Source of the DNA: G051903925 sp051903925
GTDB taxonomy: Bacteria; Pseudomonadota; Alphaproteobacteria; Zavarziniales; Zavarziniaceae
Direction of reading: 5' to 3'
Assembly: GCF_051903925.1 (NCBI RefSeq)
Contig: NZ_CP173678.1
Location: 186,001-250,000, forward strand
Length of the DNA stretch: 64,000 nt
Both the position numbers and the translations under genes were made by a program. Shown one piece after another: positions 8,394-17,715 of the stretch (position 1 is the first letter of the stretch; each line of letters begins with the position of its first letter). Below the pieces are notes generated by a model. That model did no database searches, had not been told where the DNA came from, and was given only the letters and a program-made list of their open reading frames with translations.

Positions 8394-9125
8394 ATGTTGA
8401 CCGCCGAGCGACCGGTCCCCGACGCCCTGCCCCGGCACATCGCCATCATCATGGATGGCAATGGCCGCTGGGCCAAGGCGCGCCACCTGCCCCGGGCCTT
8501 CGGTCACCGGCGCGGGGTCGAGGCCGTGCGCCGGGTGGTCAAGGCGGCCGCCGACCTGGGCATCGGCTGCCTGACGCTCTATGCCTTCTCGTCCGAGAAC
8601 TGGAAGCGCCCGGCCGACGAGGTCAGCGACCTGATGGGCCTGTTCCGCCTCTACCTGCGCCGCGAACTGGCCGAGTTGCATGCCGAGAACGTGCGCGTGC
8701 GCTTCATCGGTGACCGCAGCAGGCTGAAGGCCGACCTGGTCACCCTGATCGAGGATTCGGAACGCCTCACCGTCCGCAATACCGGCCTGACGCTGGTCAT
8801 CGCCGTCAATTATGGCGGCCGGGCCGAGATCGTCGCCGCGTGCCGCCGCATGGCGCAGGACGTCGCCGCCGGCCGCCTGGCACCCGAGGCGGTGGACGAG
8901 GCCATGTTCGCCGCCACGCTGCAGACGGGCGACCTGCCCGACCCCGACCTGATCATCCGCACCTCTGGCGAACAGCGCCTGTCGAACTTCCTGCTGTGGC
9001 AGAGTGCCTATTCCGAACTGGTGTTCGTCGACACCTTGTGGCCCGATTTCGACCGGGCCGTGCTGGAACAGGCGATTCATGACTATGGCTGCCGTGACCG
9101 ACGCTTCGGCGCCAGAGCCGTCTGA
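8394..9125 (+). CDS. uppS: Undecaprenyl diphosphate synthase (cis-prenyltransferase)
   Basis: Makes the C55 lipid carrier for peptidoglycan and other envelope polymers. 'HIAIIMDGNGRWAK' holds the catalytic Asp (residue 21 from this start). 'GHRRGVEAVRRVV', 'TLYAFSSENWKRP' and the C-terminal 'PDLIIRTSGEQRLSNFLLWQ' are all diagnostic. I choose the ATG at 8394 because GGGAG lies 8-12 bp before it; a GTG at 8370 in the same frame has no such site. Its 3' end includes a second open frame that begins at 9079 and faces a start-site puzzle for cdsA. Confidence 0.96.
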   Translation: MLTAERPVPDALPRHIAIIMDGNGRWAKARHLPRAFGHRRGVEAVRRVVKAAADLGIGCLTLYAFSSENWKRPADEVSDLMGLFRLYLRRELAELHAENVRVRFIGDRSRLKADLVTLIEDSERLTVRNTGLTLVIAVNYGGRAEIVAACRRMAQDVAAGRLAPEAVDEAMFAATLQTGDLPDPDLIIRTSGEQRLSNFLLWQSAYSELVFVDTLWPDFDRAVLEQAIHDYGCRDRRFGARAV

Positions 9126-9140
9126 ATGCGGACGGCCTGA

Positions 9141-9992
9141 GTGCGGATCGCCATCCTCGTGAGCGGTCCTCCCCCTGCACGGCCATTCCTGGGTGGTGGC
9201 GTCGGCCTTCGTGTTGCCTCGTCCCTGGTCATGGCGCCGCTGGCGCTGGGTGCCGTGTGGGCTGGCGGAATCATCTTCGCCGCCGCGCTGGCCCTGTGTG
9301 CCGTCCTGCTGGCCGACGAGTGGGGCCGGGTGGCGGAGGGCGCGCGCGGCGTCCAGGACGGGCTGCGCGTGGCCGGCCTGCTGCTGGCGATCCTGCTGGG
9401 CTTTGGCGGCGACTGGACGCCCGCCTGGCTTTGCCTGGCGGCGACTGCCCTGCTGGGCGTGATCGCGGGCCTGCTGCGGGGCGGCTCGCCTGCAGCGGCG
9501 TTCAAGGCCCTGGCGGGGACCGCCTATGTCGGCGTGCCCGTACTGGCGCTCCTGGCCCTGCGCCTGGAAGGCGTGCCGGGCCTGGGCCTGATGCTGTGGC
9601 TGCTTCTGGTGGTGTGGGCGGCCGACAGCGCCGCATTCGCCGCCGGGCGCACCTTCGGGGGGCCCAAGCTGGCGCCGCGCATCAGCCCCGCCAAGACCCG
9701 CTCGGGCCTGTATGGTGCAGTGGCGGGCGCGGCGCTGACCGGAGCCCTGGCGGCACTTGCGATCGGCCTGGACGGCAGCGTGCTGGCCTGGGCCCTGGGC
9801 GGTGCGCTGACCGGGTTCGGCGCCCAGGTGGGCGACCTGATGGAATCGGCGATCAAGCGCCATTTCGGAGTGAAGGACATGGGTAGCCTCATTCCAGGCC
9901 ATGGCGGCCTGTTCGACCGCCTGGACGGCCTGATGTTCGTGGCCCCGCCCTTTGCCCTGGCCTTGGCCGCCCTCGGGGAGTGGCAGATATGA
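9141..9992 (+). CDS. cdsA: Phosphatidate cytidylyltransferase
   Basis: Integral membrane enzyme making CDP-diacylglycerol, the branch point for phospholipids. It has a row of hydrophobic helices and the C-terminal family signature 'KDMGSLIPGHGGLFDRLDG' with conserved Asp residues; 'KTRSGLYGAVAGA' is the preceding conserved loop. The start is doubtful. In this frame the first usable codon after the uppS stop is the GTG at 9141, which has only a weak ribosome site. The unused frame beginning at ATG 9079 looks like a more natural N-terminus (see findings). It overlaps dxr by 4 bp at ATGA. Confidence 0.93.
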   Translation: MRIAILVSGPPPARPFLGGGVGLRVASSLVMAPLALGAVWAGGIIFAAALALCAVLLADEWGRVAEGARGVQDGLRVAGLLLAILLGFGGDWTPAWLCLAATALLGVIAGLLRGGSPAAAFKALAGTAYVGVPVLALLALRLEGVPGLGLMLWLLLVVWAADSAAFAAGRTFGGPKLAPRISPAKTRSGLYGAVAGAALTGALAALAIGLDGSVLAWALGGALTGFGAQVGDLMESAIKRHFGVKDMGSLIPGHGGLFDRLDGLMFVAPPFALALAALGEWQI

Positions 9993-11203
9993 GCGTGACC
10001 ACCATCGACAGCCGGCCGTTGCCGCTGACCGCGCCGCCGGACGGCCGGCGCAGCGTGACCATCCTGGGTTCCACCGGATCGGTCGGGACCAGCACGGTCG
10101 ACCTGCTGTTGCGCAATCCGGACGCGTTCGAGGTCGAGGCCCTGACCGCCTATGGCAACCTGCCGCTGCTCGTCGAGCAGGCGCTGGCGCTGCGCCCGCG
10201 CCTGGTCGTGACCGGCGACGCCAGCCGCTATGCTGAGCTGAAGGAGCGCCTGGCCGGCACGGGGATCGAGGTGGCGGCCGGCAGCGCTGCCGTCGTCGCC
10301 GCCGCGGCCCGCCCGTCGGACTGGGTCATGTCGGCGATTGTCGGCGCTGCCGGCCTGCAGGCGACGCTGGCGGCCGCCCATCGTGGCGCGATCGTCGCCC
10401 TGGCGAACAAGGAAAGCCTGGTCTGTGCGGGCGAACTGATGACGGCCGCGGTCAAGGCCGGCGGCGGGGTCCTGCTCCCAGTCGATTCGGAGCACAACGC
10501 GATCTTCCAGTGCTTCGACTTCGATCGTGTCGACGCGATCGAGAAGCTGATCCTGACCGCCTCCGGCGGCCCCTTCCGCGAACGCAGCCGCGACGCCATG
10601 GCAAGCGTCACGCCGGAACAGGCGGTGGCGCACCCCAACTGGTCGATGGGGGCCAAGATCTCGGTCGACTCGGCCACGATGATGAACAAGGGACTGGAAC
10701 TGATCGAAGCGCACCACCTGTTCCCGGTGGGCGAGGCGCGGATCGAGATCCTGGTCCACCCGCAGTCGGTGATCCATTCGATGGTCGCCTATTGCGACGG
10801 CTCGGTCCTGGCCCAGCTGGGCTCCCCCGACATGCGCACGCCCATCGCCTATGCGCTGGGCTGGCCGCGGCGGATCCATGCCCCTGCCCCGCGCCTGGAC
10901 CTGGCCGCCCTGGGCAAGCTGACCTTCGAGGCGCCCGACCCCGTCCGCTTCCCCGCCCTGGACCTGGCCCGCCATGCCCTGAAGGCCGGCGGGGCCAAGC
11001 CGGTCGTGCTCAATGCGGCCAACGAGGTCGCAGTCGCCGGCTTCCTGTCGCGCCGGGTCGGGTTTCTCGATATTGTGCGCATCGTGGACGAGACGCTTGA
11101 TGCCATGGACCATGGCCCTGTCGGCTGCCTGGACGACGTCCTGGCGGCGGACCAGGAAGCCCGTCGCCGTGCCGGCGACGCCGTCGCCGCCTGCGTCCGC
11201 TGA
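9989..11203 (+). CDS. dxr: 1-deoxy-D-xylulose 5-phosphate reductoisomerase
   Basis: Second step of the non-mevalonate (MEP) isoprenoid pathway. The NADPH-binding loop is 'VTILGSTGSVGTST', the metal and substrate site includes 'PVDSEHNAIFQC', 'TASGGPFRERSRD' is the flexible active-site lid, and 'HPNWSMGAKISVDSATMMNK' is fully conserved. The ATG at 9989 overlaps the cdsA stop (ATGA) and has GGGAG at 9975-9979, so I prefer it to the GTG at 9980. Length 404 residues, typical. It provides precursors for the product of uppS in the same operon. Confidence 0.97.
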   Translation: MSVTTIDSRPLPLTAPPDGRRSVTILGSTGSVGTSTVDLLLRNPDAFEVEALTAYGNLPLLVEQALALRPRLVVTGDASRYAELKERLAGTGIEVAAGSAAVVAAAARPSDWVMSAIVGAAGLQATLAAAHRGAIVALANKESLVCAGELMTAAVKAGGGVLLPVDSEHNAIFQCFDFDRVDAIEKLILTASGGPFRERSRDAMASVTPEQAVAHPNWSMGAKISVDSATMMNKGLELIEAHHLFPVGEARIEILVHPQSVIHSMVAYCDGSVLAQLGSPDMRTPIAYALGWPRRIHAPAPRLDLAALGKLTFEAPDPVRFPALDLARHALKAGGAKPVVLNAANEVAVAGFLSRRVGFLDIVRIVDETLDAMDHGPVGCLDDVLAADQEARRRAGDAVAACVR

Positions 11204-11227
11204 CAGTTCCCATCATGGGTGTACCCG

Positions 11228-12364
11228 ATGTCGCTTGAGGCCATCCTCGCCTACGTCTTCTCGCACTGGTACATCCCGCCGGCGATCATCCTGGGCTTCT
11301 CGGTCCTGGTGTTCGTGCACGAATGGGGCCACTACATCGTCGCCCGCCTGTGCGGCGTGCGGGTCGAGACCTTCTCGATCGGCTTCGGCCGGGCGATCAG
11401 CCTTGGCGGCCGGGCGCTGGCCTGGACCGACAGCAAGGGCACGCAGTGGAAGATCTCGTGGCTGCCGCTGGGCGGCTACGTCAAGTTCTTCGGCGATGCC
11501 GACGGCGCCAGCAGGCCCGACGGCAACCTGGGCGCGCTGACCGAGGAAGAGCGCAAGGTCAGCTTCCACCACAAGAGCGTGGGCCGCCGGGCGGCGATCG
11601 TCGCGGCCGGTCCGGTCGCCAATTTCGTGCTCGCGATCCTCATGCTGGCGGGCCTCTACGTCGCCTATGGCCAGCCCTACACGGCGCCCGTGGCCGGGGC
11701 GATCGAGGAAGGCTCCGCCGCCCATGCGGCCGGCTTCCTGCCCGGCGACACGTTCCTGGCGATCGACGGCACGCGGGTGAAGCGGTTCGAGGACATCCCC
11801 GCGATGGTCCGGCTCAATACCGGGACGCCGCTGCAGGTCCTGATCGCGCGCGACGGGGTCGAGCGCACGCTGACCGTGACGCCGCAGATCACGGTGGATG
11901 CGGCCAGCGGCGCCCGCATCCCGCGCCTGGGCATCCGCTCCTCTGGCGCTGCGGTCTTCGAGTCGCGCGATCCCCTGTCGGCGGTGTGGGTGGCGACCGA
12001 GGAGGTCGGCACGATCACCAATTCGATGCTGGTCGCGGTGGGACAGATCTTCACAGGGGCCCGGGGGACCGAGGACCTGGGAGGACCGGTCAAGATCGTG
12101 CAGATCATGGGGGAAGCGGCCCAGCAGGGCACGCCCAGCCTCATCTGGATTCTCGCGCTCCTGTCCATAAACCTCGGGCTGATGAACCTGTTTCCGGTTC
12201 CCATGCTGGACGGCGGCCATCTCATGTTCTATGCGTTCGAGGCCGTTCGCGGCCGGCCGCTGGGGGAGCGGGCGCAGGAATATGGCTTTCGCGTTGGCCT
12301 GTTTCTGATCCTCAGCTTGATGGTCTTCGTGACCTTCAAGGACGTTGTCGGCCTGTTCACCTGA
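11228..12364 (+). CDS. rseP: RIP metalloprotease RseP (site-2 protease)
   Basis: Intramembrane zinc protease that cuts anti-sigma factors and leftover signal peptides. The zinc motif HEWGH lies in the first membrane helix (FSVLVFVHEWGHY), and the second conserved site is 'NLFPVPMLDGGH' near the C-terminus. A PDZ domain lies between, around 'EEGSAAHAAGFLPGDTFLAIDG', quoted as AAGFLPGDTFLAIDG. Length about 378 residues. An in-frame GTG at 11219 is an alternative start. Its position directly before bamA is usual and links it to envelope stress control. Confidence 0.96.
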   Translation: MSLEAILAYVFSHWYIPPAIILGFSVLVFVHEWGHYIVARLCGVRVETFSIGFGRAISLGGRALAWTDSKGTQWKISWLPLGGYVKFFGDADGASRPDGNLGALTEEERKVSFHHKSVGRRAAIVAAGPVANFVLAILMLAGLYVAYGQPYTAPVAGAIEEGSAAHAAGFLPGDTFLAIDGTRVKRFEDIPAMVRLNTGTPLQVLIARDGVERTLTVTPQITVDAASGARIPRLGIRSSGAAVFESRDPLSAVWVATEEVGTITNSMLVAVGQIFTGARGTEDLGGPVKIVQIMGEAAQQGTPSLIWILALLSINLGLMNLFPVPMLDGGHLMFYAFEAVRGRPLGERAQEYGFRVGLFLILSLMVFVTFKDVVGLFT

Positions 12365-12387
12365 GCTGAGCGGTGCGGGGGGAGTTG

Positions 12388-14709
12388 ATGGTGCTTCGAC
12401 TGGTACGCACCGCGGTGCTGGTTAGCTCGCTGACTTCGGTCGCAGCCGTGACCGCCGCGCAGGCGCAGGCCCCCGATGCCACGGGCCTGGGCAACATGGG
12501 CGGCGGCTACACTGGCGGCACCGCGATCTCTGCCATCACGGTCGAAGGCAATCAGCGCATCGAGGATGCGACGGTACGCTCCTACATGGAGCTGAAGCCC
12601 GGCGACACGGTCGACGCGGCGCGCGTCGACGATGCGATCAAGGCGCTCTACGCGACTGGCCTGTTCGGCGACGTGCGCATCCGGACCGAGGGCGGCACGA
12701 TGATCGTGAGCGTCGTCGAGAATCCGGTGATCAACCGCATCGCCTTCGAGGGCAATGACGACCTCTCCGACTCGGCCCTGGAGAAGGAGACGCAGCTGCG
12801 CCCGCGCGTGATCTACACGCGCTCCAAGGTCCAGGCCGACGTGCAGCGCCTGATCGAGCTCTACCGCCGCAGCGGTCGCTTCGCCGCCGCCGTCGAGCCC
12901 AAGGTCGTGCAGCTGCCGCAGAACCGCATCGACCTCATCTTCGAGATCGACGAGGGGCCCAAGACCGGCATCGCCCGGATCAACTTTGTCGGCAACAAGA
13001 TCTATGACGACGGCGACCTGCGCGAGGTGATCACCACGCGCGAGACGGCGTGGTGGCGCTTCTTCTCGTCGTCCGACAGCTACGATCCCGATCGCCTGAC
13101 CTATGACCGGGAAATGCTGCGCAAGTACTACCTGGCGCGCGGCTATGCCGACTTCCGCGTGGTGTCCGCCGTGGCGGAGCTGACGCGCGACCGGCAGGAC
13201 TTCATCATCACGTTCACGGTCGACGAGGGCGAGCAGTACACCTTCGGCAAGATCGACGTGGACAGCCGCCTGCCCGACGTCAAGGCCGAGGAGATGCAGC
13301 CGCTGCTGCGCACGGTCGAGGGCGACACCTACAATGCCGACCTGATCGACAAGACGATCGACGACCTGACGTTCCAGGCCGGCCGCCTGGGCTATGCCTT
13401 CGTCGAGATCCGGCCGCGCGTGCGCCGCGACCGCGAGCAGCGCCTGATCTCGCTGACCTACGAGATCGAGGAAGCGCCGCGCGTCTATGTCGAGCGCATC
13501 GACATCGCCGGCAATACCCGCACGCTGGACCGCGTCATCCGGCGCGAGTTCCGCCTGGTCGAAGGCGACGCCTTCAACACGGCCAAGCTGGAACGCTCCA
13601 AGCAGCGCCTGAACAGCCTGGGTTTCTTCGAGAAGGTGAACGTGACCCAGGTCGAGGGCTCGGCCCCCGACCGCACGATCGTCAATGTCGAGGTGCAGGA
13701 GAAGTCGACCGGCGAACTGTCGCTGGGTGCCGGCTACTCCACCAGTGAATCGGTGGTCGGCGACATCGCGATCCGCGAACGCAACCTGCTGGGTCGCGGC
13801 CAGGACCTGCGCCTGGGCCTCAGCTTGTCGTCGCGGCGCAGCCAGATCGACCTCAGCTTCACCGAGCCCTATTTCCTGGACCGCAACATCGCGGCCGGCT
13901 TCGACATCTACAACATCAACCGCGACCTGCAGGACGAGGCGCAGTACGACCAGAAGGTCCTGGGCTTTGGCCTGCGCGCCGGCTTCCCCTTGAGCGAGTA
14001 CACGCGCCTGCTGCTGCGCTACACGATCCGGCAGGACACGATCGACAATGTCGGCCCGTTCGCGTCGCGCGTCGTGCGCGAGGCCGAGGGCACGGAGGTC
14101 ACCTCCTCGATCGGTTACCAGATCGGCTATGACGAGCGCGATTCCTCGGTCAACCCGACGCGCGGCTACAACGCGGCGTTCGGCCAGGATTTCGCAGGCA
14201 TCGGCGGCACGGTCACCTATCTCCGCGCCCAGGCCAATGCCGGCTACTACTACCCGTTCCTGGACGACGTGATCGGCAGCATCAAGGCCGAGGTCGGCTA
14301 TATCTGGGGCCTGGGCGAGGATGTCCGCCTGAACGACCGGTTCTATGTCGGCGGCAACAACATGCGCGGGTTCGAGCGCGGCGGCATTGGCCCGCGCGAC
14401 ATCACCACGACCGACTCGCTGGGTGGCAACCTCTACTTCGTGGGCTCGGCTGAAGTGACCTTCCCGCTGGGCCTGCCCAGCGAGTACGGGATCAAGGCCG
14501 CGGCGTTCACCGATTTCGGAACCCTGACCGAAATCGACTCCACTATTGCCACGGTCCGCGATTCGGGCCTTATCCGTATCTCTGCGGGTGTCGGCGTCTC
14601 CTGGGATTCGCCCTTTGGTCCGGTCCGCGTCGACCTGGGCCAGGCGATCCTGAAGGAGGACTACGACAAGACGCAGTTCTTCCGCTTCAATTTCGGTACC
14701 CGGTTCTGA
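12388..14709 (+). CDS. bamA: Outer membrane protein assembly factor BamA
   Basis: Core of the BAM complex that inserts beta-barrel proteins into the outer membrane. A signal peptide ends near 'AAQAQA'; five POTRA repeats follow (first 'ISAITVEGNQRIEDATVRSY'), then the barrel with the lid-loop motif 'NNMRGFERGGIGPRD', which matches the VRGF/Y-type motif of the family. The protein ends in '...FFRFNFGTRF', with the C-terminal Phe expected for barrel recognition. The ATG at 12388 is preceded by GGGGGGAG. Its stop shares a base with the skp start. Confidence 0.97.
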   Translation: MVLRLVRTAVLVSSLTSVAAVTAAQAQAPDATGLGNMGGGYTGGTAISAITVEGNQRIEDATVRSYMELKPGDTVDAARVDDAIKALYATGLFGDVRIRTEGGTMIVSVVENPVINRIAFEGNDDLSDSALEKETQLRPRVIYTRSKVQADVQRLIELYRRSGRFAAAVEPKVVQLPQNRIDLIFEIDEGPKTGIARINFVGNKIYDDGDLREVITTRETAWWRFFSSSDSYDPDRLTYDREMLRKYYLARGYADFRVVSAVAELTRDRQDFIITFTVDEGEQYTFGKIDVDSRLPDVKAEEMQPLLRTVEGDTYNADLIDKTIDDLTFQAGRLGYAFVEIRPRVRRDREQRLISLTYEIEEAPRVYVERIDIAGNTRTLDRVIRREFRLVEGDAFNTAKLERSKQRLNSLGFFEKVNVTQVEGSAPDRTIVNVEVQEKSTGELSLGAGYSTSESVVGDIAIRERNLLGRGQDLRLGLSLSSRRSQIDLSFTEPYFLDRNIAAGFDIYNINRDLQDEAQYDQKVLGFGLRAGFPLSEYTRLLLRYTIRQDTIDNVGPFASRVVREAEGTEVTSSIGYQIGYDERDSSVNPTRGYNAAFGQDFAGIGGTVTYLRAQANAGYYYPFLDDVIGSIKAEVGYIWGLGEDVRLNDRFYVGGNNMRGFERGGIGPRDITTTDSLGGNLYFVGSAEVTFPLGLPSEYGIKAAAFTDFGTLTEIDSTIATVRDSGLIRISAGVGVSWDSPFGPVRVDLGQAILKEDYDKTQFFRFNFGTRF

Positions 14710-15347
14710 TGGCCATGTCTCGCATTCCAGCCCTTCCGGCCCGGCCTCACCTGCGCAGCGCGCTCCTGGCGGCGGCGCTGGCCCTGGGCGTCGGCGCCCT
14801 GGGCGCGCCCGTCCTGTCGAGCCCCGCGCTGGCGCAGCAGGCGGCCGCCCCGGCCTCCAACGCCCCCTTCCCGCGCGCGGCGATCGTCGTCGTCGACTAC
14901 GAGAAGATCCTCAACACCTCGACCGCCGCGGCCGACATCAGGCGCCAGATGCAGGCGCTGCGGCAGTCGATGCAGGGCGAGATCGACCGCGAGGAAGCGA
15001 GCCTGCGCACCGAGGAGCAGCAACTGCGGCAGCAGCAGGCCTCGCTCCCCGCCGACCAGTTCGAGCAGCGCCGCCAGGCCTTCATCCAGAAGGTGACGGA
15101 CGCGCAGCGCCGTGTGCAGAGCCGCAATGCCCGCCTGGAGCAGGCGCTGGATACCGCGACCGGCAAGATGCGCCAGGCCCTGGTGCCGATCTTCAGCACG
15201 ATCCTGGAAGGTCGCGGCGCCAACGTCCTGCTGGACACGCACGAGGTCCTCTACTCCACCCCGACCCTCGACATCACGAACGACGTGATGGCCCAGCTGA
15301 ACCGCCAGCTGACCAGCGTCAAGGTCGAGCTGCCGCCCAGCCAGTAG
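14709..15347 (+). CDS. skp: Skp/OmpH family periplasmic chaperone
   Basis: Periplasmic chaperone that carries unfolded outer-membrane proteins to BamA. A long N-terminal signal region ('LLAAALALGVGALG') and a possible cleavage near 'SPALAQQ' are followed by the family start 'AAIVVVDYEKILNTS' and a highly charged helical arm rich in Gln, Arg and Glu (residues about 75-140). The C-terminus returns to a short beta segment with 'ANVLLDTHEVLYSTPTLDIT'. The start ATG overlaps the bamA stop by one base (TGATG), so the two are coupled. Standard neighbour of bamA and lpxD. Confidence 0.93.
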   Translation: MAMSRIPALPARPHLRSALLAAALALGVGALGAPVLSSPALAQQAAAPASNAPFPRAAIVVVDYEKILNTSTAAADIRRQMQALRQSMQGEIDREEASLRTEEQQLRQQQASLPADQFEQRRQAFIQKVTDAQRRVQSRNARLEQALDTATGKMRQALVPIFSTILEGRGANVLLDTHEVLYSTPTLDITNDVMAQLNRQLTSVKVELPPSQ

Positions 15348-15360
15348 CGGCGCGACCTTC

Positions 15361-16398
15361 ATGGCCGATCCGCGCTTCTTCGATCGCGCGGGCCCGTTCA
15401 CACTCGGCGAGCTGGCCGGGCGCGCAGGGGCCAGCCTGGCATCGCCCGACGACGCCGGACGCCTGGTCGCCGACGTGGCCCCGCTGGGCGAGGCGGGGGC
15501 CGGGGACATCAGCTTCCTCGACAACCGGAAATATGCCGACGCCTTCCGCGCTACGCGGGCTGGCGCGTGCATCGTCCATCCGCGCATGCGCGATGCCGGT
15601 CCCGCCGGCTGTGCCCTGCTGCTGACGACACGTCCCTATCACGGCTATGCCCTGGTCGCGCAGGCCTTCTATCCCGACGCTGGCGGCGATGCGGAAGCCG
15701 GCGCGCGCGTCTCGCCCGGCGCGTATGTCGATCCCGCCGCGATCCTGGGCGCCGGCGTGGAGGTTGCCCCCGGTGCGGTGGTTGAGGCGGGCGCCCGCAT
15801 CGGGGCGGGTGGCCGCATCGGCCCCAACGCGGTCGTGGGCCGCAATGTGGAGATCGGGGCGCGCGTGCGCATCGGCGCCTGCGCCAGCGTCAGCCATGCC
15901 CTGGTCGGCGACCGCGTGACCATCCATCCAGGCGTGCGCATCGGACAGGACGGCTTCGGCTTCGCCATCGATCCCGCCGGCCACATCAAGGTGCCGCAGC
16001 TGGGCCGCGTGGTGATCGGCAGCGATGTCGAGATCGGAGCAAACTCGACGATCGACCGCGGCACCGGCCCCGACACCGTGATCGGCGACGGCACCTGGAT
16101 CGACAACCTGGTGCAGATCGGACACAACGTGCGGATCGGCCGTGGGTGTATCCTGGTCGCGCAAAGCGGTGTTGCCGGATCGAGCACGCTGGGCGACTTC
16201 GCGGCGCTGGGCGGCCAGGTGGGGATCGCCGGGCACCTGCATGTCGGCAGCGGCGCGCGTGTGGCGGGACATAGCGGCGTCATGCACGACATCGCGCCCG
16301 GCGCCGTCTACATGGGCTATCCGGCGGTGCCGCAGTCAGAATTCTTCCGGCGCACCGTCACGGTCGCGAAACTTGCCGAGCGGAAAGGGAAGGCATGA
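15361..16398 (+). CDS. lpxD: UDP-3-O-acylglucosamine N-acyltransferase
   Basis: Third step of lipid A synthesis: adds an N-linked hydroxyacyl chain to UDP-3-O-acylglucosamine. The N-terminal uridine-binding domain ends near 'LLLTTRPYHGYALVAQ', followed by a left-handed beta-helix with many hexapeptide repeats. The catalytic His lies in 'NLVQIGHNVRIGRG', and 'VAQSGVAGSSTLGDFAALGGQ' is the following conserved part (core SGVAGSSTLGDFAALGGQ). Length 345 residues. It overlaps fabZ by 4 bp (ATGA). Confidence 0.97.
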   Translation: MADPRFFDRAGPFTLGELAGRAGASLASPDDAGRLVADVAPLGEAGAGDISFLDNRKYADAFRATRAGACIVHPRMRDAGPAGCALLLTTRPYHGYALVAQAFYPDAGGDAEAGARVSPGAYVDPAAILGAGVEVAPGAVVEAGARIGAGGRIGPNAVVGRNVEIGARVRIGACASVSHALVGDRVTIHPGVRIGQDGFGFAIDPAGHIKVPQLGRVVIGSDVEIGANSTIDRGTGPDTVIGDGTWIDNLVQIGHNVRIGRGCILVAQSGVAGSSTLGDFAALGGQVGIAGHLHVGSGARVAGHSGVMHDIAPGAVYMGYPAVPQSEFFRRTVTVAKLAERKGKA

Positions 16399-16904
16399 AC
16401 GAGGTCGCCGTCTCCCCGACAGACCTGCCCAACAAGGAGGCATCCACGGCCGTGGCAGCGAGTCTGGATACCGCCGACATCCTGCGCGTCATGAAGATGA
16501 TCCCGCATCGCTATCCCTTCCTGATGGTCGACCGGGTCGTGGACCTGGTCGCGAACGAAGGGGCGACCGGCATCAAGAACGTGACGATCAACGAGCCGTT
16601 CTTCCAGGGCCATTTCCCGGGCCGCCCCGTCATGCCGGGCGTCCTGATCATCGAGGCGATGGCCCAGACCTCGGGCATCGTGGTCGTGCACACGCTGGGG
16701 CCGGCGGCCGAGGGCAGCAGCGTCTTCTTCATGTCGATCGACAAGGCCCGCTTCCGCAAGCCGGTGACGCCGGGCGACAGCATGCGCATCCACGTGAAGA
16801 AGGACCGCCACCGCGGCAATGTCTGGCGCTTCGCCTGCGAGGCCAAGGTGGACGGCGTCCTTGTCGCCGAGGCGGAGGTGACCGCCATGATCATGGCCGG
16901 TTGA
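16395..16904 (+). CDS. fabZ: 3-hydroxyacyl-[ACP] dehydratase FabZ
   Basis: Dehydrates 3-hydroxyacyl-ACP in fatty acid elongation and competes with LpxA/LpxD for hydroxyacyl-ACP. The hot-dog fold signatures are 'IPHRYPFLMVDRVVDL' and the active-site helix 'GHFPGRPVMPGVLIIEAMAQ', which holds the catalytic His and Glu. A short N-terminal extension of about 30 residues precedes the conserved part; the start was chosen because it overlaps lpxD in the ATGA pattern. Confidence 0.97.
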   Translation: MNEVAVSPTDLPNKEASTAVAASLDTADILRVMKMIPHRYPFLMVDRVVDLVANEGATGIKNVTINEPFFQGHFPGRPVMPGVLIIEAMAQTSGIVVVHTLGPAAEGSSVFFMSIDKARFRKPVTPGDSMRIHVKKDRHRGNVWRFACEAKVDGVLVAEAEVTAMIMAG

Positions 16905-16914
16905 GTACACACAG

Positions 16915-17715
16915 ATGACCCAGATCCATCCGACCGCAGTCGTCGAATCCGGCGCCCGGCTCGGAGAGAATGTCTTTGTCGGTCCGTTCTGCCTGGTCGG
17001 GCCGAACGTGGAACTGGCCGACGGCGTGCGCCTGGAAAGCCATGTCGTCGTCACCGGCTTCACGCGCATCGGCCCGCGGACGCGGATCTTTCCCTTCGCC
17101 TCGGTCGGTCACCAGCCGCAGGACCTCAAATATGCCGGCGAGGAAAGCCGCCTGGAGATCGGTGCCGACAACGTCATCCGCGAGGCGGTGACCATCAATC
17201 CCGGCACCCGCAACGGGGGCATGCTGACGCGGATCGGCGACGGCTGCCTGTTCATGGCCAATTCCCACGTCGCCCATGACTGCCTGATCGGCAACCACGT
17301 CATCCTGGCCAACAGCGTGCCGCTGGCCGGGCACATCACGGTCGGCGACCACGCCTTTGTCGGCGGTCTGGCGGCGGTGCACCAGTTCGTGCGGATCGGC
17401 GCGCATGCGATGATCGGCGGCATGTCCGGCGTGGAGCAGGACGTGATCCCCTATGGCCTGGTGATCGGCAATCGCGCGCACCTGCAGGGCCTGAACATCG
17501 TCGGCCTGAAGCGCCGCGGCTTCACCCACGACCAGATCCATACCCTGCGCCGCGCCTATCGCAGCCTGTTCGCCCAGGAAGGGACGCTGGCCGAGCGCCT
17601 GGCCGACGTCGCCCAGATGTTCGCCGACAGCCCCCAGGTCATGGACATCGTCGCCTTCATGCAGGCGGATTCGCAACGCTCCGTCTGCATGCCCCGCCTG
17701 GATCGTGCCGCCTAA
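16915..17715 (+). CDS. lpxA: UDP-N-acetylglucosamine O-acyltransferase
   Basis: First step of lipid A synthesis. A left-handed beta-helix begins at the N-terminus ('IHPTAVVESGARLGENVFVG'), with the catalytic His in 'NSHVAHDCLIGNHV'. 'GLNIVGLKRRGFT' followed by the helical C-terminal domain is typical. 266 residues. It sits directly after fabZ and shares its last 11 bp with the start of lpxI. Confidence 0.97.
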   Translation: MTQIHPTAVVESGARLGENVFVGPFCLVGPNVELADGVRLESHVVVTGFTRIGPRTRIFPFASVGHQPQDLKYAGEESRLEIGADNVIREAVTINPGTRNGGMLTRIGDGCLFMANSHVAHDCLIGNHVILANSVPLAGHITVGDHAFVGGLAAVHQFVRIGAHAMIGGMSGVEQDVIPYGLVIGNRAHLQGLNIVGLKRRGFTHDQIHTLRRAYRSLFAQEGTLAERLADVAQMFADSPQVMDIVAFMQADSQRSVCMPRLDRAA

